This document shows positions 39,657 through 49,194 of a stretch of 64,000 nucleotides of DNA, in pieces. A model generated the notes under the pieces. It saw only the letters and a program-made list of their open reading frames with translations. It was not told the origin of the DNA and did not search any database. The DNA is from Platycnemis pennipes (lineage: Eukaryota > Arthropoda > Insecta > Odonata > Platycnemididae). Every line of letters begins with the position of its first letter. Position 1 is the stretch's first letter. A program made the position numbers and the translations under genes. The stretch spans positions 8,376,494 to 8,440,493 of the forward strand of contig OW121853.1 of NCBI GenBank assembly GCA_933228895.1, written 5' to 3'.

Positions 39657-39669
39657 CTTAATAGCAGAA
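39657..39669. repeat. SINE target-site duplication, right
   Basis: CTTAATAGCAGAA, one base different from the left copy at 39,308-39,320. It directly follows the 5' end of the minus-strand SINE. Confidence 0.85.
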
Positions 39670-40232
39670 GAAAATTTAGAAATAGAGGCGTTATTTGAAA
39701 TTTATTTTGTTTCTAGTAAATTCATTTCTACCACTTTTTTTCCACTAAAATTAACTTTTTCGCCTCTTCGCAGTACTTTTCACTTACTTTTATGCAAAAC
39801 ATCATAGCCAGACAAAAAAATAGATAGTGGGCGTTTTCTTAAAACTATTTTCTTCTTTATAAATTTATTTTTCCCTCTATTATTCCATTAAAATTGCGTT
39901 TTCACTTCTTCGCAGTACTCTTCACCTCATTTTATGCATAACGTAATAGCAAAATAAAGAATTCAGATAGAAGGGCGTTTTCTCAAATGTTATTTCATCC
40001 TAAGAAATTTATTTCTACCACTATTATTCCATTATAAATACCTCTTTTGCCGTTTCTCAGTTATTTTAACCTCATTTTCTGCAAAACGCAATAGCAAAAC
40101 AATAAATACAGATAGAAAGGCGTTTTAAAAAAATTATTTATTCCTAATAAATTCATTTCTACCACTATTATTCCACTAAAATTAACTCTTTCGTCTCTTC
40201 TCAATACAGTTCACCTAATTAAAAAAAAATAC

Positions 40233-40236
40233 TTAA
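40233..40236. other. TTAA target-site duplication, left
   Basis: TTAA abuts the left terminal inverted repeat and is matched by TTAA at 50,447-50,450. The flanks read TAC-TTAA-GGGTG and CACCC-TTAA-TAC. Confidence 0.85.
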
Positions 40237-40247
40237 GGGTGTTCAAC
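40237..40247 (+). repeat. Left terminal inverted repeat
   Basis: GGGTGTTCAAC, the exact reverse complement of 50,436-50,446. The next bases (GCATTATG) do not match the inner side of the right end. Confidence 0.8.
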
Positions 40248-41149
40248 GCATTATGAATCGTCCGATTTAACGGTTTCTCATCTCACCATGATCTCAAGGC
40301 TCTAGTAGTTCTTGTGAGTTGCCATCAGCGTCGCCACCGTGGAAAGTGGAATGGGGAGTTGAGGGGAGGGGCCTGATGTGTCGCAGCTGGGATGTTTCGG
40401 GGGCGGCAACTGGAGAGCTTGCGAAATCGGCAAGGCGATCAGGTTACTGTAAGCACAGATAAAGGCGAGAGCTCTCTTTCCGGAGCCGAGTGTGAAATGT
40501 TTTCATCGTTCTAATTGTAGTCGAAAGTAAGAAAGGTCAGCAATTACCTAAAATTGAAAACACCTAAAGGGTTCTGGGATTGTCGGCGTTGCCTTGGGAT
40601 TTATAGTTCAGCTTTTAGTGGTTGTTAAATGTTATCGACTGCAGTTATTGAATTAGTCCTCCATGATTTATTTTACATGCACGTTGCCCTCGTAAAGTAA
40701 TTGTGAGCATTTTTAATGAGCTTCTTTAATTAAGCTCTAATATCGTCTTTCCCCTAACATATGCGACTAACGCCGACTCTTGTCTTTCATTAATGTGAAA
40801 GTTCAATGTTATTTCTCTGCAGTTACCTACGATTTACAGGGCCAAAGCGCTCACGGATTTTCCACTAATAGTTACCAGAGTACTTTTTCTTGAATATCAA
40901 TGGCGGAGGCAACAAAAAATTTCGTGTATGAACGTTGTAAATTTACGTTTTTCGTTTATCTATATGACTTTACGGTTAAATTGAATACGTTTTTATACAC
41001 ACCAGAAACGAAACGGACTAAACGGTATTAATGGTCAATGCTCCTCATTAATTAACACGCCATTTTAAATTGAGATTATTAGTGAAAAAAACTTTTTTCT
41101 TCGCAGGTAATTCACCATATTTACAATAATTCCCTCAATTATAAACCCA
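40248..41149. other. Left arm of TTAA element, no gene recognised
   Basis: About 0.9 kb of mixed composition. The first 250 bp are markedly GC-richer (GTGGAATGGGGAG, GGGGCGGCAACTGG), loosely resembling the GC-rich AACGGTGGAATGGGGAG patch near the right end. The remainder is AT-rich without a convincing frame. The GC-rich piece could be a promoter region, which is a guess. Confidence 0.4.
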
Positions 41150-41352
41150 ATGACTGGTTTGACAGAGTTGAGCTCCGCCGTACTAAGGCGGAAGGCGAGT
41201 GAAATTCACACATTCGGGGTAAAGAGGCCAGTTTTCCGACTTACACAACAAAGCTCTGATACTGAAATTCATACCGCGAGATCATGCCAAGGTGCCTCGT
41301 CCGGAATTGAATCTGTACCTGAACGCTCTACCCACTTGGCTACCATGCACTC
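41150..41352 (-). mobile_element. tRNA-like SINE remnant
   Basis: Minus-strand TAGCCAAGTGGGTAGAG (41,342-41,326) resembles a pol III A-box, and AGATTCAATTCC (41,313-41,302) a B-box, spaced as in a tRNA. The downstream ~150 bp would be the SINE body. No target duplication or tail was found, so the limits are approximate and the copy is old. An 84-codon plus-strand frame across it is probably accidental. Confidence 0.5.
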
Positions 41353-41702
41353 ATTAGTTACAATTTGTAATTATGATGAGCAGTATGATCACCCTGAAAA
41401 TTAACTTAACCATTCGTAAATAAGGTATTTCTTCCATTCTGTGCACTGTTACACAAAATTAAAAGTTGAGCATTATTTCGTAGTAACATAAATGGCGTAA
41501 ATAACAGCCTTCAGTAGAAAGTCGTATACAAATTACCAACTAGCATTAGCACAGGAAATCAAAATGGTTACATAAAGCAGTAATACAATGAAAATATAGT
41601 TTACGAGCACATAAAATCAATATATTAACATTGCTCTCAGAAAGAGTGTAACAACAAATTATTAAAGTTCACTGATTATCTTTACCATTACTGCATAGCT
41701 GT

Positions 41703-42421
41703 TTAACGGATCTTCACGCCCTTCGGATAACGAGGATCCACGATTTCGGGAAGTAGGTGCTCCATATATTTTTTTTTATTTATCTCCATCTTATCGTTCC
41801 GAAATTCGTCCTCTCCTTCAATCCTCTGAAATAGCATTCCAAACGGAATCCACACCAAAAACACGGTATTTTTTCCGTAATATGCAGCTGACCCTGCACC
41901 TGATATTATAAATAGCAATTTTTCTTTAATGTTACTTCTGCTTCTTTAATTTCACATTAGGATATTATTTTCCTATTTATTGCCTATATAGGAGAAATAC
42001 CCCCGCACTTATTTAAGCATTTCACTTCTAATATCGCTTTCCAATTGGAAATCTGGCGGGGTGGCCAGAAAAGGCAGTTTTTTGTCCACAAAGAGACCAG
42101 CTAGAAAAACTTTGTCCCCGGTGTACCTTTCATACCCTGCTATTGCCTTGAGTTAGCTACTTCCCCGTATTGCGTGGCTTTACTTCCTGCAAACGAAGGG
42201 TAAAGGAAATCTTTGGCTATGTTTGCGCGGGGAGTTGTGCGGCGTAATTTACAAATACGCACGAAAGAAGAAGCAGTTAAACTCTTCAATCTTTTTGACA
42301 TCCACATCTTGCAGCGGCGCTGATCCCTTATGATTTCCTCCAGCCTCTTTCTGTCACGGCCGCTGAGTCTTAGAGACTTGAGGAACTCTTCTCTCTCTTG
42401 GTTTTCGGTCTCCAGATCGAC
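41703..42421 (-). pseudogene. YqaJ-type exonuclease, frameshifted C-terminal two-thirds
   Basis: This resembles the YqaJ nuclease domain (lambda-exonuclease fold, PD-(D/E)xK), common in uncharacterised insect proteins and in phages and viruses. In order on the minus strand: EEFLKSLRLSGRDRKRLEEI; then LKSLTASSFVRICK, the usual 'R-x-TAS-F-x-IC' block; FLYPSFAGSKATQYGE (42,230-42,160), the 'A-x-x-YG-x-x-x-E' block; after a frameshift near 42,145, AGYERYTGDKVFLAGLFVDK and PFLATPPDF, where the family has 'ASPDG'; then EIKE and YQVQGQLHIT; then VFLVWIPFGMLFQRIE and MEHLLPEIVDPRYPKG to a stop at 41,703. Stops at 42,140 and 42,009 and a one-base loss in an A-run at 41,869-41,874 break it, and the segment between EIK and YQVQG is shortened. 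The N-terminus is not found. It lies inside the TTAA element. Family call confident; origin as element cargo is inferred. Confidence 0.85.
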
Positions 42422-43375
42422 TACTTAACTTTGAAGACTAGAGGAATCAAAGGTGGTCCTGCAGGGATTCGTCCTGCCAATGGCAACATCTTGGCTTAGG
42501 AGATTAGTCATGAAATGAATATAATTAATGAAAGACAAAATACTGAGAAATATAAATAAAGAGAAGAGCAGGAAACCACTGGAACGATGGCTATTACCAC
42601 AGCAGCTCTAAGGAAGTTTCTCATTCCTAATGTCTCTCATCACCTTTCCTTTTCAGTATTTTCCTTCGCGAAGAATATTATAGCCTCAGATGGTTTAGTT
42701 TCCATCTCACACTGTACTATAACGAAGGCATGAATACAATATCAGTAACGAATTCGTGAAAATTGTTTACGAAGGAGCCCTTACATTTAATTATCTCGTA
42801 AATTTAATATTGCGAAATAAATGCTTTTTCGGTTTTTTCCCTGCGAATCGAATTCTGCACGTTGCAATCTCTCCTCTACGTTTTGTAGTATCCTTTACGA
42901 TTCAGCGCGTTTCTATAGGGCTTCGTGGACTCTTCCATAACGCCGTCCCTTCTGGACGCTGGAGATCACAGCCACACGCACCCTTCCTCAAGAGCTCCCT
43001 TATGAAAACTAAAAAAAAATCCACCCATCGTACAGTGGCGAATTTTCGAGAATTTCTTAGGAAAACCATGAAATTGAAATTTTGTTTGAAGGGTTCCGGA
43101 GGTTTGCAACCGTTAGCTAAATTATATGAGCATCTACAGGGCTACGGATTTGTGGAAAATCGTTTCCTTCCGTACCCTTTCCCTACTCATTGGCCTTGCT
43201 GCTGCTGTCTTTTTCGGAGTTTCACTAGTCGCATATGACCGTGAAATAACGAACACTACTAAATGCATGTTTTTTCTTTGCATATCGGGCATCCATGAAG
43301 CAAAATTACTACGAAGATGTGCATTGAGAATATTTTAATTTAATTATAACTAAGTTTTATTAATCAGTATTCGCG
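42422..43375. other. Unassigned 0.95 kb between nuclease and RTE
   Basis: No protein was recognised on either strand. It would be the upstream side of the minus-strand nuclease pseudogene, but an in-frame stop lies just before the first recognised residues and no zinc-finger or SWIM-like cysteine pattern was found. A 160-codon plus-strand frame at 42,756-43,238 starts at GTG, matches no family I know and has unremarkable composition. Confidence 0.4.
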
Positions 43376-43888
43376 TTCGCCGGGCTGCGGATGGTGGGTC
43401 GACCTATAGATATAGAGGTTAGCTGCGGGATAAGTGAGTTTACTCCTCGAATAAGCAGTCGTGGACGAAAAGCGACAGCAGTCGGAGGGTGCATTGGTCT
43501 ATCCCTGGGTAAGGTAGGCCTTCAATTAACACAGATCCTGTGAAGATACCGCCAACAATTACGCTTCCCATCACCCGGAGGAGAGGGCAGCAGCTCTTCT
43601 TCACATGAGTGAAGGTGGAGACCAACAGTGGTCGGTAGAGCGACACTCATTTCACTAGGGGGGTGGTAACATTTATTTTAGCGGCTACAGTACTGCGATG
43701 TGGAAGGCAAGGGGAAAGCACCACATTATTATCCCGAGGAGTCGCAGCTACTCTACTCTTTTCTTTATATCAAGACGTGATGGAACCCTCTAGAGTAAAA
43801 TATTCCGGAGGTAAAATAGTCCCAATTCGGATCTCTGGGCGGGGCTACCCGAGAGAGTACATCAGTCAAGTGTGATACTCATTTTAGG

Positions 43889-44740
43889 GTAGGAAATTGG
43901 AACGTGCGATCACTTTGGACATACGGAAGATTGGAGAACCTGAAGGTGGAAATGCGGAGAATGGACCTCGACATAATAGGAATCAGTGAAATGAGATGGC
44001 CCGAAGAAGGAGACTTTAGGAGCGGAAGTTACAGAATTATTCACACCGGATCACTGAATGGTCACGCTGGAGTAGGAATGCTCAGGAAGAGTGCAGGACT
44101 GCGTGTGAAGAGCTCCCTGCACTACACTGTAAAAAGTTGATCTGATTTTCAGTGCGATCTGAATTTAAGCGCTGTCTGGTTGTAAGGCAGGAACACGGAT
44201 TTAAGGTACGGAAGAGGCAGGAACATGGATGGTTGGTACAGGAGCAGTTGAGCAGGAAGCAGAGGAAGCAGGATTCTGGATGGTCTGATTTTCAGCCGTT
44301 CACCTGCCTTATTTTTAGACAAGATATTACTGCTGAAATTCAACATACCCTGTCTTAAAATTGTTGCATCTGAAATTCAGATCGCTTTTGTACCTTAAAA
44401 TCAGATCTACTTTTTACAGTGTACAGTGAGAGGATTATAATGGTGAAGATTGAGACCAAGCCTACGGATACCATTGTGGTGCAAGTTTACATGCCTACGT
44501 CGGTCTACGAAGATGAATGAGTGGAAGACGCCTGCGAAGATACCACAGAAGTTATAAAACATGTAAGACGAAAAGAAAACCTAATTATTTTAGGCGACTG
44601 GAACGCTGTCGTTGACGAGGGTTAATATGGAAGAATATCTGGAAAATATGGGTTGGAAAACCGAAACGAAAGAGAAGAAAGATTACTGGAGTTCTGCAAA
44701 CAACATAAATTAAGTAGTGGTTCCAACACATTGTTTATAG
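43889..44740 (+). pseudogene. RTE apurinic-like endonuclease, broken by MITE and stops
   Basis: The endonuclease would nick target DNA during target-primed reverse transcription. The frame begins VGNWNVRSLWTYGRLENLK (the N-V-R-T/S-L motif of APE-like endonucleases), then MDLDIIGISEMRW with the catalytic glutamate, then GHAGVGMLRKSAG. It is interrupted after SSLHY by the 297-bp MITE and resumes as SERIIMVKIETKPTDTIVVQ at 44,424. Further on, LIILGDWNAVVDEG holds the G-D-W/F-N motif, followed by LLEFCKQHKL. Stops are present at 44,518 and 44,624. The frame fades near SNTLF, before the usual S-D-H motif, where the internal deletion begins. No function is expected. Confidence 0.88.
44125..44421. 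mobile_element. 297-bp MITE with TA duplication, inside RTE endonuclease
   Basis: The ends are CACTGTAAAAAGT and ACTTTTTACAGTG, continuing for roughly 25 bp as imperfect inverted repeats (GATCTGATTTT inside both). TA flanks both sides (44,123-44,124 and 44,422-44,423). Removing the element plus one TA restores the endonuclease reading frame across the site, an independent proof of insertion. TA duplication and a CACTG/CAGTG end suggest a Tc1/mariner-type MITE. It has no coding capacity; short frames on both strands are accidental. It is younger than the RTE copy. Confidence 0.9.
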
Positions 44741-45302
44741 ATCACAACTGACGTAATAAAAGTCACAAACGAAGTAACTAAAGATGGATGAAGCACGAAA
44801 GATCAGTAAAATAGCCCAAGGAAAGAGAACATTCTATCAAGAGAAGAATCTACTCACAGCTAGAAATACAAGCGTAGAAGTAAGGAAACAATTCATCAGG
44901 ACGTACGTCTGGAGCATGTTTCTTAGCGGCAGTGAGGCATGGACGATGACAGCAGCGGAGAAGAAAAGGGTGGAAGCATTCGAAATGTGGTGTTACAGAA
45001 GAATGATGAAGATTAAATGGATCGACCGAGTAATTAACAAGGAAGTCCTACGAAGAGTGAGAGAAAACAGAAGTATCCTGAATACTAAAAAGAAACGGGA
45101 CAACTTAATTGGCCATATCTTGAGAGACGATGGCCTGATGAAGACAATCGTCGAAGGGAAATCGAACGGGAAGATTGTAGGTAGGCCTCGTATGTGATAC
45201 ATGGAACAGGTTGTAAAGGATGTAAAAAAGAGGCATTACGCTGATATGAAAAGGTTGCCCGATAGAAGATCCGAGTGGAAGGCTGCGTCAAACCAATCCT
45301 AG
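44741..45302 (+). pseudogene. RTE reverse transcriptase C-terminal domain, broken
   Basis: After the deletion point the frame gives KVTNEVTKDG, then past stops and a frameshift GKRTFYQEKNLLTARNTS, VRKQFIRTYVWSMFLSGSEA (family consensus W-S-x-x-L-Y-G-S-E-A-W), AFEMWCYRRMMKIKW, LRRVRENRSIL, NLIGHILRDDGLM, and GKIVGRPRM. A TGA at 45,195 sits where the family has glutamate; the same frame continues through YMEQVVKDVKKRHYADMKRL to a natural-looking stop at 45,300. This is the well-conserved C-terminal zone after the RT palm. The catalytic palm is absent, so the copy is inactive. Confidence 0.9.
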
Positions 45303-45330
45303 AATTGCTGACCGATGATGATGATGAATA

Positions 45331-47345
45331 TTTTATAACTAAAAAACTGAAATTTTGAATTAAATCGAGCATTTTCCAAAACTTTGAGCAGACATCAAGT
45401 TATTAATTAAGCAGTGTTAAGTCATCTGATTGGATGACGTTACAGCCCAGTATCTTATAATTCGTCGAATTCATTTTACCAAGAAATAAATTAACTTTTT
45501 AAAATCAGAGGTAGCGCTCATTTTCAACAGAAACTTTTTGCTGTTTCACATATCTTGTGCAATATCCGAGTTTTAATATTAGGAACCGTATAATTGAAAG
45601 TTCTAAGTGTGATCATATGATACAATAGTGATAAATATTTGTGAATGTTAGCCACTTTTGGGGCATAAGATGTCCACATTTTCGACCCCATGAAAATACT
45701 CCGGGGATATTCCTATGTTTTATTTTTGAAAATGAAACATTTTCTTTTAAATTTCATGACCAAGTGGCTATAAGGAACTAGAGACTTAAAAATGTCGGTA
45801 AAGAAACAAAAAATGGCTTGATAGAGACATCAGCGTTTCAATCCATACGCCTCAGCTATTTGCAATTGAATGAATATGCAACTAATCGTCTATTTGTTTC
45901 TTTCAAAGGAACTAGTTCACGTTCAAGCGACGTCAGAGCAAAATTTCTGTGTGCTTAAGCGGTGAGCTCAACTGTCAAATGCTGTACAAATGATTCTCCG
46001 AGTAACTAGCCTGCGGTTAATGTCGTTGTACATGTGATAAATGCCGAAGGGTCCATGGAATAGAGTGAAGTAATAATCATGAATGGGCAAGTTCAATCAT
46101 TTTAAGTCATCGTCAGGTATACGTTATCGTTAAATGAGTCTCAGTTGCTATACCATCAGGATGTAGTAAGGTCGGTGGCTCTGTTCTGCAAGAGCATAAG
46201 TTTCTCTAATTACGAGCTGTCACTAAGTCTAAGATACGGTTGCTGCTTTGATTCCTCGTGCGAAAATCTGCCTTCCGTTTCATACTGTTGAATTCGTGCC
46301 AAATCCTGTAGGCTACTTGATTTTTCCCCCTAACGATTTGAAATGTAGCCCCCTAATCATGCTAACCATATTATTATTGAATTGCAACGCTGGCGATAGC
46401 TTGAGCAAATTTGGTAATTCTTTTTTATCTTTTGTGTCGACATTGATAAGGGTAGCGCCTTACAGCGGGATATGTTGTTCAATAAGTGCGGATATGGTGC
46501 CGGAAAGGTTCAAATCCTTATATCATGTCGTACAAGTTGATTGTGCCTCATGTAATAATATTTAATTTAGTCAACTAAGTAAATGCTATTACGAAAAAAT
46601 GTAACTTAACGTGTAGTTGTAAATAATAACTACGTATGGGTTTGAATCTCATTTGACTCAGTTCGCATTGTAACCCATTCTATGTAACCCATGAACAAAT
46701 GTTCATAAGATCTTATAAGACATAATTTATGATAAAAACGAAGAAAATTGTGTCAGTTCCTCATCGGGATAAGGTACACAAAAATGTGTTATACCAAAAA
46801 ATGCTACGTGGCTATTTCTCCAGAAGTGCTAAAAATACACACGAAAGTATGACACCTCTTGACATTTTATTTTAATTTTTGATCGCGATGTAGGCTATAT
46901 TATCATTTTCAGTGAAAATATACTCGCGATAAATAAAGAATCACAGTCACCAAATAATACACGATAATCTCGGAAAGGTTTTTGGCAATTATATTTTTTA
47001 CGGGGTACCATTCTCAACCATAAACGAAATGTTTTGGAGCTAATATCCTGACAAAGAGTGAAAAATCATTCGAGAAAGCATGCCAAGGTTGAAGAAACTA
47101 ATATTATGTTTCAGTATCTCTGACCATCAATCGCACGTTAAGTGAGAGAAAGAAAGGAACCTGCTATTGCCAAAATGACGAAAATAATTAAATCCTCATA
47201 GTGCATTGGTAAGATAATTTAGTGTTCGCCGTTATAACATATGTGGGCCCCTTATCTCCTCTTCCCAAGGCAAAAAGCTAAGGCAATATTACGAAAAACA
47301 TTGAGAATATGAACTAACCAAATAGCATATCATTATATTACAGGG
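45331..47345. other. 2-kb stretch without recognised gene
   Basis: AT-rich DNA with many stops on both strands. A 105-codon frame at 46,248-46,565 matches nothing I know. A B-box-like GGTTCAAATCC at 46,508 lacks a convincing A-box partner. If the piggyBac fragment belongs to this element, the missing N-terminal transposase should have been here, yet no DDE-domain motif was found, so it is deleted or unrecognisable. Confidence 0.5.
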
Positions 47346-47681
47346 GTGAATAATGTGGGTGGGGTGGATGTCCATGAAAACGGAGTTGGCAACTACGAAA
47401 TAAAAGCCAGGAGGGAAGGATGTTCGTGGCTACTTTTTAACAGTGCGCTTGATAAGTGCGTCGTCAACAATTGGAAATTGCACAGGATCGTAATTGATAG
47501 TAACATTACATTACTAAATTTTCAATCATGCATGACGTTAGGTCTACTGCGAGCGGAGGACATCACGGTTGGATGCGATAGCAAAGGAACAAGAATCACG
47601 AAATAGGGCCGCACACAGGAAAGGGAGTCTATCAGATTCCATGAGGCAGGATATTGCTTCTCATACTATTGTAGCAGGTGA
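47346..47681 (+). pseudogene. piggyBac transposase C-terminal fragment with in-frame TAG
   Basis: The catalytic-domain end of a piggyBac (DDE_Tnp_1_7) transposase. NNVGGVDVHENGVGNYEIKA matches the signature 'N-x-M-G-G-V-D-x-H-D' containing the last catalytic aspartate (D retained), followed by CVVNNWKLHRIV ('V-N-A-W-x-L-x-x') and LLNFQSCMTLGLLR. A TAG at 47,604 is followed in the same frame by GRTQERESIRFHEAGY, matching the 'G-R-P...R-F-D-x-x-G-H' stretch, then a TGA at 47,679. The usual C-terminal cysteine-rich region and all upstream catalytic residues are missing. TATTACAG just before it could be a splice acceptor or simply a breakpoint. It sits inside the TTAA element about 2.8 kb from the right end, so it may be that element's own transposase remnant. 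Confidence 0.85.
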
Positions 47682-47699
47682 CGGTAGAAAATGGTATAA

Positions 47700-47765
47700 C
47701 AAATCTACATCTATGTGATTCCCTGCAAGCCACCGCGAGGGTGATCGGCAGGGGGTGGAGATCAC
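47700..47765 (+). repeat. Possible dispersed-repeat fragment
   Basis: CTACATCTATGTGATTCCCT and GCAAGCCACCGCGAGGGTGA resemble a dispersed arthropod motif of the form 'ACATCTACAT...CGCAAGCCACC...GTGGC'. The match is from memory and partial; no ends are visible. Confidence 0.35.
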
Positions 47766-47942
47766 CAAGCATGCACAAGACTACTGCATGGAACTATTGA
47801 CATGCAATAGGCTACTACATGGAAACATGCTACATGCAGCTTGACTGTTATTAACTACTTAGTAATAAAGGGATTGGTTGTTAACACATGCATTATGCAC
47901 TCCAGACAACTCTACAATATTTCACCTTACTATCCCTTTGCA

Positions 47943-49192
47943 ATGATGCGTATTGTGTTCTCTTATAGTATGGGGAAAAATGACATTTTGAATCTATCAG
48001 TACGACAATCTCTCTCTTTCTAATCTTATTAATCCGGTTGAATCTGAACCAATACGCTTGTTTTTAATAGGTATGTGCCTAACATATCTTCAGTAAAGCT
48101 ATCCGTTTTAAATTTCTATAATAGATTTAAAATGTGGCTCACAAGAGATATTTATGTGCAAGAAGTACAATCTAGCCTTGCATTATCGTTATTTCTTGGT
48201 TTTAATTTGTGAATGCGTGAGTTATGTCCACAAATTTTCCTGCAAACATGTAGGATTGTTTTTCAATTATCAATGTTGATGAGACTAACATTTAATTTAC
48301 ATTTTTTGAATGAACTTCAAACTATAAAGTCCTTGTTATTTGGCAGTTGAAAACTAAATAAAAATCGTTCGAAGCATTGTAATAGTCTCATTTTAATTAT
48401 CCAATTTCAATTAATTATCAGTTTCAATTAACGCCCAACAATACGAAAACTCAATATTTTGCAATTGTTCTAAATAGCAATGTGAAAATATGGAACTAAC
48501 GACACGATATTTCGTATTAAAAAAACAAATTGGTGTGAATAAATAGCATAAAAATTAGTTTGTGGAGGTTTTGAAAGAAATAGGTTGATCCTTTTCTCGA
48601 CGCCCAGACACACATGGAATATCTCGCCAAGATCGCTCAGACCCTCCGTCAACCTTCCACACTGCTCTTCGAGCGAGGATGAAACTTGATCGCCTATAGA
48701 TAAGGAAGCCCTCCCCCCTCCGCCTCTCCCTCTCGGAGCGTCTCGGAGGCGAGATGAACGGTGGAATGGGGAGAGGAGGGGAAGATTGCGCGGGAAAAAT
48801 ATGAGGGGAAAGCCTCAGCTTGCGTTTAGTTCGGTGAACGCGATGCATCGTCTCGCAATTTTAGATGCTGCAGGAATGGGTCGTAAGACGAGCACATGGC
48901 ATTATTCTCTTCTTAGATATGAAGGATTGTAGATTGGCTGTGTCGAAGAAATTTTCCATTTACGTTATTACACCGCTGCGATAGGCGTTCAAAAACGCAT
49001 AAAAACAGTGAAGTTTAACATGCCAATTCTTAATTTGCAAGCCTCAGAGAAGAAATTTCGTCGATATGACCAAATACTCAATCTTTTCGCATAATAGAAT
49101 GAAATCAAAATGGACGTATCTATCATAATACGAGCATGGCATTTAAAATAAAAATAGTCTGCAGCGGCATTTTTTGGTGAGGTGTTGAACAC
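47943..49192 (+). repeat. 1.25-kb tandem duplication, copy 1
   Basis: The block recurs at a constant offset of 1,252 bp (49,195-50,444). One substitution was noticed (T at 48,139, C at 49,391). It ends in GTGTTGAACAC, i.e. the element's right terminus lacking the last two C, followed by GT and the second copy. It contains a GC-rich patch at 48,590-48,850. Minus-strand frames of 97 and 60 codons appear in both copies only because the DNA is duplicated. Confidence 0.95.
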
Positions 49193-49194
49193 GT

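Larger units (their letters stand above)
39657..40236 (+). repeat. Satellite resumed between SINE and TTAA element
   Basis: Four forward monomers, ending in a monomer interrupted at TACTTAA. Joining the left flank at 40,236 to the right flank at 50,451 restores a continuous monomer, which shows this is an insertion site. Confidence 0.92.
43376..45330 (+). mobile_element. RTE-like non-LTR retrotransposon remnant
   Basis: This runs from a GC-richer 5' leader (from about 43,376) through endonuclease and the end of reverse transcriptase to a GATGATGATGATGA tail near 45,313-45,327, a 3' end style typical of RTE elements. The central reverse transcriptase is deleted near 44,740, so EN and the RT C-terminus lie almost adjacent. 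A MITE is nested at 44,125-44,421. The strong resemblance to the abundant insect RTE family often annotated as 'craniofacial development protein 2-like' makes the class call firm. The 5' limit is approximate. Confidence 0.88.

Noticed and set aside
39453..39807. Overlapping frames on both strands
   Set aside because: They fall in the tRNA-derived SINE, which is non-coding.
41886..41908. Splice acceptor before the minus-strand GAGSAAYYGK reading
   Set aside because: The next frame gives YQVQGQLHIT, which fits the YqaJ family, so the apparent exon start is explained by a one-base deletion in an A-run.
42756..43238. Longest plus-strand frame in the window (160 codons)
   Set aside because: It begins at GTG, has no family motif and shows irregular composition; it sits beside a decayed transposon gene on the other strand.
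46480..46530. Possible tRNA gene with GGTTCAAATCC
   Set aside because: Only a B-box-like word is present; no acceptor stem or convincing A-box at the right distance.
48555..48848. 97-codon minus-strand frame repeated at 49,807-50,100
   Set aside because: The repetition is due to the 1.25-kb DNA duplication. The Arg/Pro/Ser-rich peptide reflects the GC-rich patch.
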